Assembly: GCF_018131225.1 (NCBI RefSeq)
Contig: NZ_JAFCMM010000007.1
Coordinates: 62,001 to 126,000 of the forward strand
Origin: Bradyrhizobium sp. U87765 SZCCT0048
Lineage (GTDB): Bacteria > Pseudomonadota > Alphaproteobacteria > Rhizobiales > Xanthobacteraceae
Length of the DNA: 64,000 nucleotides
Direction of reading: 5' to 3'
Numbering within the stretch: the stretch's first letter is position 1; each line of letters begins with the position of its first letter. A program made the position numbers and the translations under genes. The notes beneath the pieces are model-generated. The model did no database searches. It was not told the origin of the DNA and was given only the letters and a program-made list of their open reading frames with translations. Of the stretch, positions 10,787-18,963 are shown piece by piece.

Positions 10787-10808
10787 TATGACTGACCAGT
10801 CAGTCATA
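10787..10808. promoter_or_regulatory. Perfect 10-bp inverted repeat, probable TetR operator
   Basis: TATGACTGAC-CA-GTCAGTCATA is an exact palindrome with a 2-bp centre, ending 8 bp before the ATG of the TetR gene. ATGACTGA/TCAGTCAT half-sites of this form are typical operators for TetR-family repressors of efflux operons. Its position implies autorepression of the regulator and the exporter genes behind it. Confidence 0.75.
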
Positions 10809-10816
10809 ATAAGTCC

Positions 10817-11500
10817 ATGAGCGACGACCATGCCTCGAACCGTGCCCGTCCGGCTGCGCCCCGTCGCGGAGCAGGGGGGGCTGCCTCCTCACCCGCCTCG
10901 GCACGGGCCACGCGGGCGCTGGAGCGGCGCGAAGCGATCCTCGCCGCCGCGCTCGACGCCTTTGTCGAACGCGGCTTTGCCGCCACCCGGATCGAGGATA
11001 TCGCGGCGCAGGCGGGGGTCGCCAAGGGAACGGTGTATCTGCACTTCGCCGACAAGGAAGCGCTGTTCCAGGAATTGGTGCGTACCAACATTGGGCCGCT
11101 GATCGCCCGGCTCGGCCATCCCCCTGCGGGAGACGGTTCGGCGCGGGCCATGATCGAGACCTTCGCCGTCACCTTCGTGCGCGAGGTTGCCGGCACGCGG
11201 CGGGGCGACATCCTGCGGCTGATCATCTCCGAAGGGACGCGCTTCCCGCAATTGTCGGAATTCTATTATCGCGAGGTTGTGGCGCGCGGCGTCGAGGCGA
11301 TGAGCCGGATGATCGCGCTCGGCATCTCGCGCGGCGAGATCCGCAACGAAGCGCTGGCGCGCTTCCCGCAACTCGTCGTCGCGCCGGCGATGCTCGGCGT
11401 CATCTGGCAGGGGCTGTTCGGCGCCTACGCGCCGATCGACATCCTCGCGATGCTGCAGGTTCACATCGATCTGGTCTTCGGACCGCGGAGGACGGAATGA
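10817..11500 (+). CDS. TetR/AcrR-family transcriptional regulator
   Basis: A 227-aa repressor. After a Pro/Arg/Ala-rich tail of about 30 residues comes a standard TetR DNA-binding domain: REAILAAALDAFVERGFAAT, then IEDIAAQAGVAKGTVYLHFADKE split over the helix-turn-helix at about residues 55-75. The C-terminal ligand domain resembles the AcrR C-terminal type. It is preceded by a perfect inverted repeat likely to be its operator, and its stop overlaps the start of the HlyD-like gene (ATGA), so it is the first gene of the exporter operon and probably represses it. The inducing compound is unknown. Alternative starts inside the Ala/Pro-rich tail are possible. Confidence 0.88.
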   Translation: MSDDHASNRARPAAPRRGAGGAASSPASARATRALERREAILAAALDAFVERGFAATRIEDIAAQAGVAKGTVYLHFADKEALFQELVRTNIGPLIARLGHPPAGDGSARAMIETFAVTFVREVAGTRRGDILRLIISEGTRFPQLSEFYYREVVARGVEAMSRMIALGISRGEIRNEALARFPQLVVAPAMLGVIWQGLFGAYAPIDILAMLQVHIDLVFGPRRTE

Positions 11501-12282
11501 GCGTCTCCTCACACATCGTGCGGTGGAGCGGTGTCGTCACGTTCGGCCTGCTGCTCGCCGGCTGCAACGAGCCGAAGACCACGGGCTATCAGGGCTGGGT
11601 CGAGGCCGACCTGATCTTCGTCAGTCCGGACGAAGCCGGGCGCGTGATCAAGCAGACCGTGCGCGAGGGCGACGAGGTCACCGTCGGCCAGCAGCTGTTC
11701 TCGCTCGACGACGACCTGCAGCGCGCCGATCTCAACCAGAACAACGCGACGCTGGAGAACGCCAGGCAAACCTTCGACCGCGCGCAGTCGTTGAGCCGCA
11801 CCGGCTCGGGCACCCAGGCCAATCTCGACAGCGCGGTGTCGGCGCTGCGGGTGGCGGAGGCACGCGTCAACACCTCGCAGACGCGCCTCGCACGCCGCAA
11901 CGCGTTCGCGCCGGTCGCCGGCGCGATCCAGCAGATCTACTTCCGCGAGGGCGAGATGGTCGGCGCGCAGCGGCCGGTGCTGTCGATCCTGCCGCCCGGC
12001 AACATGAAGGTGCGCTTCTTCGTGCCCGAGCCGGCGCTGCCGACCTTTGCCCTCGGCGACCAGGTCCGCGTCACCTGCGATGGCTGCGCGGCCGACCTGA
12101 CCGCGCGTATCTATTTCATCGCCACCACGGCGGAATACACCCCGCCGGTGATCTACAGCCTCGACGAGCGTAACAAGCTCGTCTACCTCATCCAGGCGCG
12201 GCCCGAGAAGCCGACCAGCCTGCGGGTCGGCCAGCCCGTCACCGTGGTGCCGATCGGCAAGCCCGTCGCCGCCAATCCGTGA
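11497..12282 (+). CDS. HlyD-family periplasmic adaptor lipoprotein of ABC exporter
   Basis: A 261-aa membrane-fusion protein. The lipobox LLLAGC puts the lipid-modified Cys at about residue 23. The biotinyl-lipoyl-like halves are seen as SPDEAGRVIKQTVREGDEVT near 43-62 and NAFAPVAGAIQQIYFREGEM near 136-155, separated by a short coiled-coil hairpin (LENARQTFDRAQSLSRTGSG). It resembles the YhiI/YbhG-type adaptors of ABC-2 exporters and would link the inner-membrane ABC transporter to the periplasm or an outer-membrane channel. It overlaps the TetR gene by 4 bp and is followed by the ATPase after 7 bp. No outer-membrane factor gene is in this cluster. Confidence 0.88.
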   Translation: MSVSSHIVRWSGVVTFGLLLAGCNEPKTTGYQGWVEADLIFVSPDEAGRVIKQTVREGDEVTVGQQLFSLDDDLQRADLNQNNATLENARQTFDRAQSLSRTGSGTQANLDSAVSALRVAEARVNTSQTRLARRNAFAPVAGAIQQIYFREGEMVGAQRPVLSILPPGNMKVRFFVPEPALPTFALGDQVRVTCDGCAADLTARIYFIATTAEYTPPVIYSLDERNKLVYLIQARPEKPTSLRVGQPVTVVPIGKPVAANP

Positions 12283-12289
12283 GGCTCTG

Positions 12290-13240
12290 ATGGCCGAGCC
12301 GCATCCCTCCGCACCGTCGCCCGACATCGCCATCGACGTTTCCGGCCTGTCGAAGTCGTTCGGCGGCCGCACCGTGGTCGAGAACCTGTCGATGCAGGTT
12401 CGGCGCGGTTCGATCTATGGCTTCCTCGGCCCCAACGGCTCGGGCAAGACCACGACCATTCGCATGCTGTGCGGCCTGCTGACACCGGACAGCGGCGAGG
12501 GCACCTGTCTTGGCTACGACATCCGTCGCGACGCCGACAGGATCAAGCTGCGCGTCGGCTACATGACCCAGCGCTTCAGTCTGTATCAGGACCTCTCGGT
12601 CCGCGAGAACCTCGAATTCGTGGCGCGGCTGTATGGCATGGCGAAGCCGCGCGCGGCGGCGCGCGACATGATCAGCCGCCTTGGCCTCAACGGTCGCGAG
12701 GAGCAACTCGCGGGCGAACTGTCCGGCGGCTGGAAGCAGCGTCTCGCGCTCGGCGCCTGCACGCTGCCGGGGCCGGATCTGCTGCTGCTCGACGAGCCGA
12801 CCGCCGGCGTCGATCCCAAGGCGCGCCGCGAGTTCTGGAACGAGATCCACGCGCTTGCCGCCGAGGGCCTCACCGTGCTGGTGTCGACCCACTACATGGA
12901 CGAGGCCGAGCGCTGTCATGAGATCGCCTATATCGCCTACGGCAAGCTGCTCGCCCATGGCACGGTGGAGCAGGTCATCGCGCAATCGGCGCTCACCACC
13001 TACACGGTGACCGGCGCCGATCTCAACGGGCTGTCGAGCGCGCTGACCGGCAAGGACGGCGTCGACATGGTGGCGCCGTTCGGCACCAGCCTACACGTCT
13101 CCGGGCGGGACGCCGCGGCGCTGGAAGCGACGATCGCGCCCTATCGGTCACAGGACGGCCTGCACTGGCAGAAGACCGAGCCGTCGCTCGAGGACGTGTT
13201 CATCGAGCTGATGGGCCGGTCGAAGGACAACTTCCGATGA
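12290..13240 (+). CDS. ABC-2 type exporter ATP-binding protein
   Basis: A 316-aa ATPase of the drug/multidrug ABC-2 class (YbhF-like, half size). Walker A GPNGSGKTT is at about residues 47-55, a Q-loop in YMTQRF, the signature ELSGGWKQRL near 143-152, Walker B LLLLDEPTAGVDP near 163-175 and the switch His in VSTHYMDEAE. The C-terminal 80 residues are the usual regulatory extension ending LEDVFIELMGR. It couples ATP hydrolysis to the permease that overlaps its 3' end by 4 bp. Confidence 0.92.
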   Translation: MAEPHPSAPSPDIAIDVSGLSKSFGGRTVVENLSMQVRRGSIYGFLGPNGSGKTTTIRMLCGLLTPDSGEGTCLGYDIRRDADRIKLRVGYMTQRFSLYQDLSVRENLEFVARLYGMAKPRAAARDMISRLGLNGREEQLAGELSGGWKQRLALGACTLPGPDLLLLDEPTAGVDPKARREFWNEIHALAAEGLTVLVSTHYMDEAERCHEIAYIAYGKLLAHGTVEQVIAQSALTTYTVTGADLNGLSSALTGKDGVDMVAPFGTSLHVSGRDAAALEATIAPYRSQDGLHWQKTEPSLEDVFIELMGRSKDNFR

Positions 13241-14403
13241 GCGCACCGCAGGACGGCATCGCGCCGCGTCATCCCGACCGCAGGGCCGGCAGCTGGCTGC
13301 TGCGCACATGGGCGATGCTGATCAAGGAGTTCATCCAGCTCAAGCGCGACCGCGTGTCGTTCGCGATGATCATCGCGCTGCCGGTGATGCAGCTGATGCT
13401 GTTCGGCTACGCCATCAATACCACGCCGCACAACCTGCCGACCGCGGTGCTGCTGCAGGAAGACAGCGATCTCGCGCGCTCGCTGGTCAAGGCGATGGAG
13501 AACACCGCCTATTTCCGCTTCACTCACGAGGTGCGCACCGTCGCCGAGTTCGACGACCTCCTGCTGTCGGGCAAGGTGCTGTTCGGGGTCGAGATCCCCC
13601 GCGACTTCGAGCGCGCAGTGCGGCGCGGCGACAAGCCGGCGGTGCTGGTCGCCGCCGACGCCACCGATCCGGTGGCGGCGAGCGCCGCGCTGTCGTCGCT
13701 TGGCGTGCTCTGGCAGACCGCGCTGGCGCATGATCGCGTTTCCGGCGATCCCATCGATCCGCCGTTCGAGTTCCGCGCCCATGCCCGCTACAATCCGGCA
13801 GCGTCGTCGCGCCTCAACATCGTGCCCGGGCTCGTCGGCACCATTCTCACCATGACCATGCTGATCTTCACCGCGCTGTCGGTGACGCGCGAGATCGAAC
13901 GCGGCACCATGGAAAGCCTGCTGTCGATGCCGATCACCCCGGTCGAGGTCATGCTCGGCAAGATCATTCCTTATGTGCTGGTCGGCTTCCTGCAGGCGGC
14001 GCTGATCATCGGCATCGGCGTCGTGCTGTTCGGCGTGCCGATCTTCGGCAGCCTGACGCTGCTCGCGCTGCTGAGCACGCTGTTCATCGCCGCCAACCTG
14101 TCGATCGGCTACACCTTCTCGACCATCGCGCAGAACCAGCTGCAGGCGATGCAGATGTCGATGATGTTCTTCCTGCCCAACATCCTGCTGTCGGGCTTCA
14201 TGTTCCCGTTCGCCGGCATGCCGGTGTGGGCGCAGTGGATCGGCGAAGCGTTGCCGCTGACCCACTATGTGAGGATCGTGCGTGCCATCATGCTCAAGGG
14301 CTCGACGCTGCATAACCTGCAATACGAGGCGATCGCGCTCGCGGGGTTGATGCTGGTGGCGATGGCGATCGCGGTGACGCGCTTCCGCCGCACGCTGGAC
14401 TGA
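13237..14403 (+). CDS. ABC-2 type exporter permease
   Basis: A 388-aa inner-membrane permease with the ABC-2 layout: one N-terminal helix (about 33-53), a large periplasmic domain (about 55-200), then five helices. Conserved segments are MLIKEFIQLKRDR near the N terminus, VPGLVGTILTMTMLIFTALS near 190-209, ALSVTREIERGTMESLLSMP just after it, and the late FLPNILLSGFMFPFAGMP. The ATGA overlap with the ATPase gene indicates coupling. With the adaptor and ATPase it would form a drug or lipid exporter; the substrate cannot be deduced. Confidence 0.92.
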   Translation: MSAPQDGIAPRHPDRRAGSWLLRTWAMLIKEFIQLKRDRVSFAMIIALPVMQLMLFGYAINTTPHNLPTAVLLQEDSDLARSLVKAMENTAYFRFTHEVRTVAEFDDLLLSGKVLFGVEIPRDFERAVRRGDKPAVLVAADATDPVAASAALSSLGVLWQTALAHDRVSGDPIDPPFEFRAHARYNPAASSRLNIVPGLVGTILTMTMLIFTALSVTREIERGTMESLLSMPITPVEVMLGKIIPYVLVGFLQAALIIGIGVVLFGVPIFGSLTLLALLSTLFIAANLSIGYTFSTIAQNQLQAMQMSMMFFLPNILLSGFMFPFAGMPVWAQWIGEALPLTHYVRIVRAIMLKGSTLHNLQYEAIALAGLMLVAMAIAVTRFRRTLD

Positions 14404-14513
14404 TGGCGCCGGTCAGGCCGTCGCTGCCGTGTGACGGGCGGGCTGGACAGGCTGTTGCCGCCCGGCATAATCGCGGGGAGCAAACGTCGAACGACACGAG
14501 GGAGGCCCGGGCG

Positions 14514-15161
14514 ATGGCGTCGATCACCGAGCGGCTGGAGGCGTGCTACACCGGCGTCGTGCACGATGTCATGCGCAGCATGGGCCTGCGCGACTTCACG
14601 CTGCCGACGGAACTGCGGCCGATCCTGCCCGACAAGGCGATGGCCGGGCCGGCCTTCACCATCGCCGGCAAGGTCGATGCCAATGCCGACCCGCACGAGA
14701 CCCTGCTGGCGTGGACCGGGCTGTTGTCGCAGGCGCCGGCCGGGTCGGTCTGGGTGTCGCAGCCGAACGATCGCGTTGTCGCCCATATGGGCGAACTGTC
14801 GGCCGAGACGCTGAAGAACAAGGGCGTGCGCGGCTGCGTCGCCGATGGCTTCGTGCGCGACGTCAACTTCCTGCTGGCGATCGGCTTCCAGACCTGGTGC
14901 CGCGGCTTCACCCCTCGCGACATTGTCGGCTACTGGCTGCCGGCCGCAACACAGGTCGACGTGCGGATCGGCGATGTCGTCGTGGCGCCGGGCGACTACA
15001 TGATCGGCGATCGCGACGGTCTCATCCGCGTGCCTGCGGCGCGGGTCGAGGACGTCGTGGCTGCGGCCGAGCAGGCGATCGCCACCGAGAGCCAGGTGCG
15101 CACCGCGATCCTGTCGGGCATGGATCCGCAGCAGGCCTATCTCGCCTACGGCAAGTTCTGA
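14514..15161 (+). CDS. RraA-like / HMG-aldolase-family protein
   Basis: A 215-aa protein of the RraA family, which includes 4-hydroxy-4-methyl-2-oxoglutarate aldolases and the RNase E inhibitor RraA. The signature GVRGCVADGFVRDV at about residues 104-117 contains the Arg/Asp positions used by the aldolases. VRIGDVVVAPGDYMIGDRDG near 156-175 is the other conserved block. ATG at 14514 follows a CGAGGGAGG ribosome site; the frame is open upstream to the ABC permease end but lacks family similarity there. HMG aldolase belongs to protocatechuate 4,5-cleavage, which is not encoded nearby, so no pathway is assigned. Older databases call such proteins dimethylmenaquinone methyltransferase, which is misleading. 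Confidence 0.8.
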   Translation: MASITERLEACYTGVVHDVMRSMGLRDFTLPTELRPILPDKAMAGPAFTIAGKVDANADPHETLLAWTGLLSQAPAGSVWVSQPNDRVVAHMGELSAETLKNKGVRGCVADGFVRDVNFLLAIGFQTWCRGFTPRDIVGYWLPAATQVDVRIGDVVVAPGDYMIGDRDGLIRVPAARVEDVVAAAEQAIATESQVRTAILSGMDPQQAYLAYGKF

Positions 15162-15185
15162 GACGCGGAGGCTGAGAGGCTCGTG

Positions 15186-16484
15186 ATGCGATGGCCATGG
15201 AGCCGTGACGGGGGCGAGCAGCCGGCGATCTCGGCGGACTTCCGCCAGGAGCTGACCCGTCAGATCCTCGGCACTGAGCTGATCCGGATCAGGGCGCTGG
15301 TCGCCACCGTCACGGTGCTGACCGCGACGCTGTGGGGCGCCTACACCTTTGCGCCGGCCCATCTCGAGCGGCTGTGGCGCGGCCATCTCGATCCCTCCTA
15401 CCTCTATTTCATCGTCGCTCCGTTCGTCGCCTTCGAGCTGGTGGTGCATGTCATGATCCGGCGGCGGATCGCGCTCGGCCGCGACGTGCCGGTGGTGCGG
15501 CGCTATTTCAGCGCCTTCATCGAAACCAGCCTGCCGACCGTGGCGCTGGCGGTGCACATCGACAACATGGGCTCGGTGCAGGCGCTCGGCTTCGTCGCGC
15601 CGCTTGCCTATTTCATCTTCATCATCCTGTCGACGCTGCGGCTCGACTTCTGGCTGTCGACCTTCACCGGCGCGGTCGCGGCGACTGAGCTGTTCGCCAT
15701 GGCGGCATGGTACCATCCCGACAGTCCGCCAGACCTCGTCTATCACGGCGCGCGCGGCCTGATCCTGCTGCTGTGCGGCGTGCTCGCCGGTGCGGTCGGC
15801 GTGCAGTTGCGCCGGCAGTTCGAGGCCAGCATCGCCGCGGCGACGGCGCGCGACCGTGTCGCCAACCTGTTCGGTCAGCACGTCTCGCCGCAGGTCGTCG
15901 AGCGCCTGCTCGCGGAAGGCACGCGGACCGACAGCGATGTTCGGCGCGTCGTCGTCATGTTCGTGGATTTTCGCAGCTTCACGGCGCAGGCGCGGCAGCG
16001 CACGCCGCAGCAGGTGGTCGCGCGCCTCGACGGCGCCTTCGCCGTGCTGGTGGAGATCCTCGATCGCCATGGCGGCATCGTGAACAAGTTTCTCGGCGAC
16101 GGCTTCCTCGCTCTTTTCGGCGCGCCGTTCGAGACGCCGGATGCGGCGCGCCATGCGGTCGATGCCGCGCGCGAGATGCTGGCGGCGATGGAGCGCGACA
16201 ACGCGGCGAGCGACTGGCCGCTGCGCATCGGCATCGGCCTGCATGTCGGGGAGGTGGTCGCCGGCACCGTCGGCTCGCCGCGGCGCAAGGAGTACACGGT
16301 GATCGGCGACACCGTGAACCTCGCGGCGCGGCTGGAGGCGCTCAACAAGCAGTTCGGCTCGCAGGTGCTGGTATCGGCCGGCATTCACGATGCGCTCGGC
16401 CCCGCGCTCGCCGACGCGCGGCCGCTCGGGGAGGTCGCCGTTCGCGGCTATGACCGGCCGCTCGCGGTGTGGCAGCTCGGCTGA
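15186..16484 (+). CDS. Membrane-bound class III adenylate/guanylate cyclase
   Basis: A 432-aa protein with about six transmembrane helices in residues 35-215 followed by a class III cyclase domain (about 255-410). Metal-binding Asp residues lie in VVVMFVDFRSFT and VNKFLGDGFLALFG; EYTVIGDTVNLAARLEALNK carries the base-selecting Asp and the transition-state Asn/Arg. The Lys/Asp pair favours ATP, so cAMP is the likely product. The N-terminal helices may act as a sensor; no recognised sensory domain is seen. ATG at 15186 is preferred to the GTG one codon earlier because GAGAGG lies 6 bp upstream. Confidence 0.85.
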   Translation: MRWPWSRDGGEQPAISADFRQELTRQILGTELIRIRALVATVTVLTATLWGAYTFAPAHLERLWRGHLDPSYLYFIVAPFVAFELVVHVMIRRRIALGRDVPVVRRYFSAFIETSLPTVALAVHIDNMGSVQALGFVAPLAYFIFIILSTLRLDFWLSTFTGAVAATELFAMAAWYHPDSPPDLVYHGARGLILLLCGVLAGAVGVQLRRQFEASIAAATARDRVANLFGQHVSPQVVERLLAEGTRTDSDVRRVVVMFVDFRSFTAQARQRTPQQVVARLDGAFAVLVEILDRHGGIVNKFLGDGFLALFGAPFETPDAARHAVDAAREMLAAMERDNAASDWPLRIGIGLHVGEVVAGTVGSPRRKEYTVIGDTVNLAARLEALNKQFGSQVLVSAGIHDALGPALADARPLGEVAVRGYDRPLAVWQLG

Positions 16485-16781
16485 CGGCTGCACCGGTTAA
16501 CGCGCCCTGTGGACAACGGCTGAGGTCGCGATGGCGCGCATCCCGCTTCTCGCGCGCTGCGTGCGAGCACGCGCGATCGAGCGGTCTCGCAGGTCGCGGA
16601 TATCCTTCAGGTATTGCGATCGTGAGTTTGATTTTTCGACGATTTTGATCCGGATTTGAACGACATTCGATTTGAGTTTGACTCGATATTTTATGGTTAA
16701 CCAAGGATTAACGCAGCGATTTACTGCAGCGGCGCGCTTCCTAGTCTGGCCCTGTCCCGCGACTCGAAAGGGCTTTCGACC

Positions 16782-17369
16782 ATGGCGCTGCGCGCTGTCC
16801 TGCTGCTGCTCATCCTGATCATCGCCTCGCCTGTTGATGCGCAGGAGGCGCTGGTGCCCGCCGGCGCGATCTCCTGCGCAACGCTGCCGGCGACGGCTGC
16901 GGCCGATCCTGCGACCACCGCGGCGCTGCCGCGGGGGCCATTCCGCGCCGACACGCATTTTCGCGAGACCACGGCCGCCGACGCCGAGGTGAGCATCGCC
17001 TGGCTCGGCGATACGTTTCGCCGCCGTTTCGTGCCGCTGAGCGAGACGGCGGCCGTGCCGGCAAGGCTGCGGGCGTTCTCGCTGCAGCGGACGCTGCGCG
17101 CCGACGACATCGCGACGCAGCTCGGCGTATGGCAGGAGACGACGCTGGCGGCGCTGTGGTGCCTGCTGCGCCGCCAGCCGCGCGGCGAGGCGGGCCCATT
17201 GTCGACGGGCGCCGCGCCGAACCTGCTGTTCATGCGGGATGCCGCCGGCGCGCTGTGGGCGGTCGATGCGGTGTGGGGCGGGGCGGGTTGGGAAATCGGC
17301 GCCAGCGCGACCGATGCCGATCGGTCCTGGCCGGCCGGCACCCGTGTGATCGGTCGCGTCGTGGACTGA
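16782..17369 (+). CDS. Unrecognised secreted protein
   Basis: A 195-aa protein with a clear signal peptide (MALRAVLLLLILIIASPVDA, cleavage after DAQ likely). The mature part is Ala/Arg-rich with two Cys (ISCATLP; LAALWCLLRRQ). I do not recognise a family. Preceding it is a 297-bp gap, AT-rich in its last 130 bp (16620-16740), which likely holds its promoter. It is followed on the opposite strand by DUF488, so it is transcribed alone. Codon use matches the neighbourhood, supporting a real gene. Confidence 0.65.
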   Translation: MALRAVLLLLILIIASPVDAQEALVPAGAISCATLPATAAADPATTAALPRGPFRADTHFRETTAADAEVSIAWLGDTFRRRFVPLSETAAVPARLRAFSLQRTLRADDIATQLGVWQETTLAALWCLLRRQPRGEAGPLSTGAAPNLLFMRDAAGALWAVDAVWGGAGWEIGASATDADRSWPAGTRVIGRVVD

Positions 17370-17411
17370 GGCGTGAGCGTTGCCGCCAGTGCGGCCGATC
17401 GCGCCGCCGCG

Positions 17412-17876
17412 CTAAAACTGCGGCGCGGCGAGGTTCTCGATGCCAACGCCTTCGCGCTCTTCGATGATCTCGGCGATGAAACGGCGATGGCAGTTGGTGT
17501 GGTCGCGCTCGTAACACAGCAGGCACACCGGACCCGCGGTGCGCACCAGCGTCGCCAGTTCGTCCATCTCCTCCCTGGCCTGCGGCGTCTTCAGATGGGC
17601 GTTGTAGATCCTGGTCAGCGTCCTGACGTCGCCGGCGCGGGCGGCGAGGCGGCCTTCCTTCGGCGTGCCGAGCCCGCGCAGGTGCACATACGCGAGGCCG
17701 CGCTCGTCGAGGCCGGCGGCGAGCTGGGTCTTGGAGAAGCCGGGCCGGCGCGAGGCAGCGATCGCGCGCACGTCGACCAGCAGTTTCACGCCGGCATGCT
17801 GCAGCTCGTCGAGCACCGCCGTCGCCGGCGTCTGCTCGTAGCCGATGGTGAACAGCGTGCGCTTGCCCTTCGCCAT
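17412..17876 (-). CDS. DUF488 family protein
   Basis: A 154-aa cytoplasmic protein of the DUF488 family. It shows the family start FTIGYEQTPATAVLDELQ (about 9-26), LVDVRAIAASRRPGFSK, the block YVHLRGLGTPKEGR and a Cys/His cluster LLCYERDHTNCHRRFIAE near 119-136, which looks like a metal-binding or catalytic site. The biochemical role is not established. It starts 17 bp after the DUF72 gene on the same strand, a pairing seen in many bacteria that suggests joint action. Confidence 0.85.
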   Translation of the reverse strand: MAKGKRTLFTIGYEQTPATAVLDELQHAGVKLLVDVRAIAASRRPGFSKTQLAAGLDERGLAYVHLRGLGTPKEGRLAARAGDVRTLTRIYNAHLKTPQAREEMDELATLVRTAGPVCLLCYERDHTNCHRRFIAEIIEEREGVGIENLAAPQF

Positions 17877-17893
17877 GCTCGGCCTCCGTGCGG

Positions 17894-18700
17894 TCACTTG
17901 ACCCGGGCGATCAGCTCCATGGCGCCGGCCGGCGCCCGGATCTTGCCTTCGTGGATGACATAGGCGAACACGTCGCGCGGCTGCTTCTTCGGCGCCTTGT
18001 CGTCGACCTTGGGCAGGTCGTTCGGTTCGCCACCGGCCGCCCACAGCGTCAGCCGCTCGGCCCAGGCGTCCAGCGCCTTTGGCGGATAGCAGGTCTTGAT
18101 GTCGTCGTCGCCCTTTTGCAGCCGGGCATAGACGAAGTCGCCGACCACGTCGGCAATGGCCGGGTAGGTGTTGTGCTCCGAGAATACCACCGGGATGCCG
18201 AACTGGCGCAGCAGCGCGATGAACGCCGGCGTGCGGAAGCTGTCGTGACGGACCTCGACGACATGGCGCAGCTTCAGCCCGTCCTGCTCCTGCGGCAGCA
18301 GCTCCAGGAACTTGCCGAAGTCGGCCTCGTCGAATTTCTTGGTCGGCGCGAACTGCCACAGCACCGGGCCGAGCCGGTCGCGCAGCTCGGTAAGGCCCTG
18401 GTCATAGAAGCGCTTGATGGAGTCGCCGGCCTCGGCGAGCACCTTGCGGTTGGTGGTGAAGCGCGACGCCTTGAGCGAGAAGATGAAGCCGTCGGGCACC
18501 TCGCTGGCCCATTTGCGGAAGGTCTCGGGCTTCTGCGAACCGTAATAGGTTCCGTTGACCTCGATCGAGGTCAGCTGGCTCGCCGCATAGCTCAGTTCCT
18601 TCGATTGCGGCAGCTTCTCGGGATAGAACACGCCGCGCCATGGCTCGAAGGTCCAGCCGCCGATGCCGAGATAGATGTTTCCGCTCTTTTTGGCTGCCAT
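17894..18700 (-). CDS. DUF72 family protein (TIM-barrel-like)
   Basis: A 268-aa protein of the DUF72 family. Characteristic blocks are YLGIGGWTFEPWRGVFYP at about residues 9-26, SIEVNGTYYGSQKPETFRKW, FSLKASRFTTNRK, LGPVLWQFAPTKKFD and HVVEVRHDSFRTPAF. It is expected to fold as a TIM barrel; its activity is unknown. ATG at 18700 gives the family-like N terminus MAAKKSGNIYLG; the frame is open for 60 more codons upstream without similarity. It is the first gene of the DUF72-DUF488 pair and is divergent from the glycosyltransferase gene. Confidence 0.85.
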   Translation of the reverse strand: MAAKKSGNIYLGIGGWTFEPWRGVFYPEKLPQSKELSYAASQLTSIEVNGTYYGSQKPETFRKWASEVPDGFIFSLKASRFTTNRKVLAEAGDSIKRFYDQGLTELRDRLGPVLWQFAPTKKFDEADFGKFLELLPQEQDGLKLRHVVEVRHDSFRTPAFIALLRQFGIPVVFSEHNTYPAIADVVGDFVYARLQKGDDDIKTCYPPKALDAWAERLTLWAAGGEPNDLPKVDDKAPKKQPRDVFAYVIHEGKIRAPAGAMELIARVK

Positions 18701-18963
18701 TTTCCGAAGGGCCCTTGTATTTCGAAAGTTGCCTACCATATGGACTTCAACGGCGATGTCGATGCTTCCCCAGGCGTCCATTGCCGGGACGACCACGAGA
18801 TGCGGTTGCGCCGGATGTACGCGCGATCGATGGCTCGTGGTCGTTGTCGTTTCTGGCCCCCTGTGGCGGCCGCGTACCACCCGTTTTCCGATGGTCGGCC
18901 CCGCCGCGGGACGCCGGAACTACGCCTTGGCACCTCGCCGGGGCGCGGCTATATGCTGCCGCC

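Noticed and set aside
14265..16493. Minus-strand frame of 742 aa
   Set aside because: Antisense to RraA-like and cyclase genes; low-complexity basic composition; no ribosome site.
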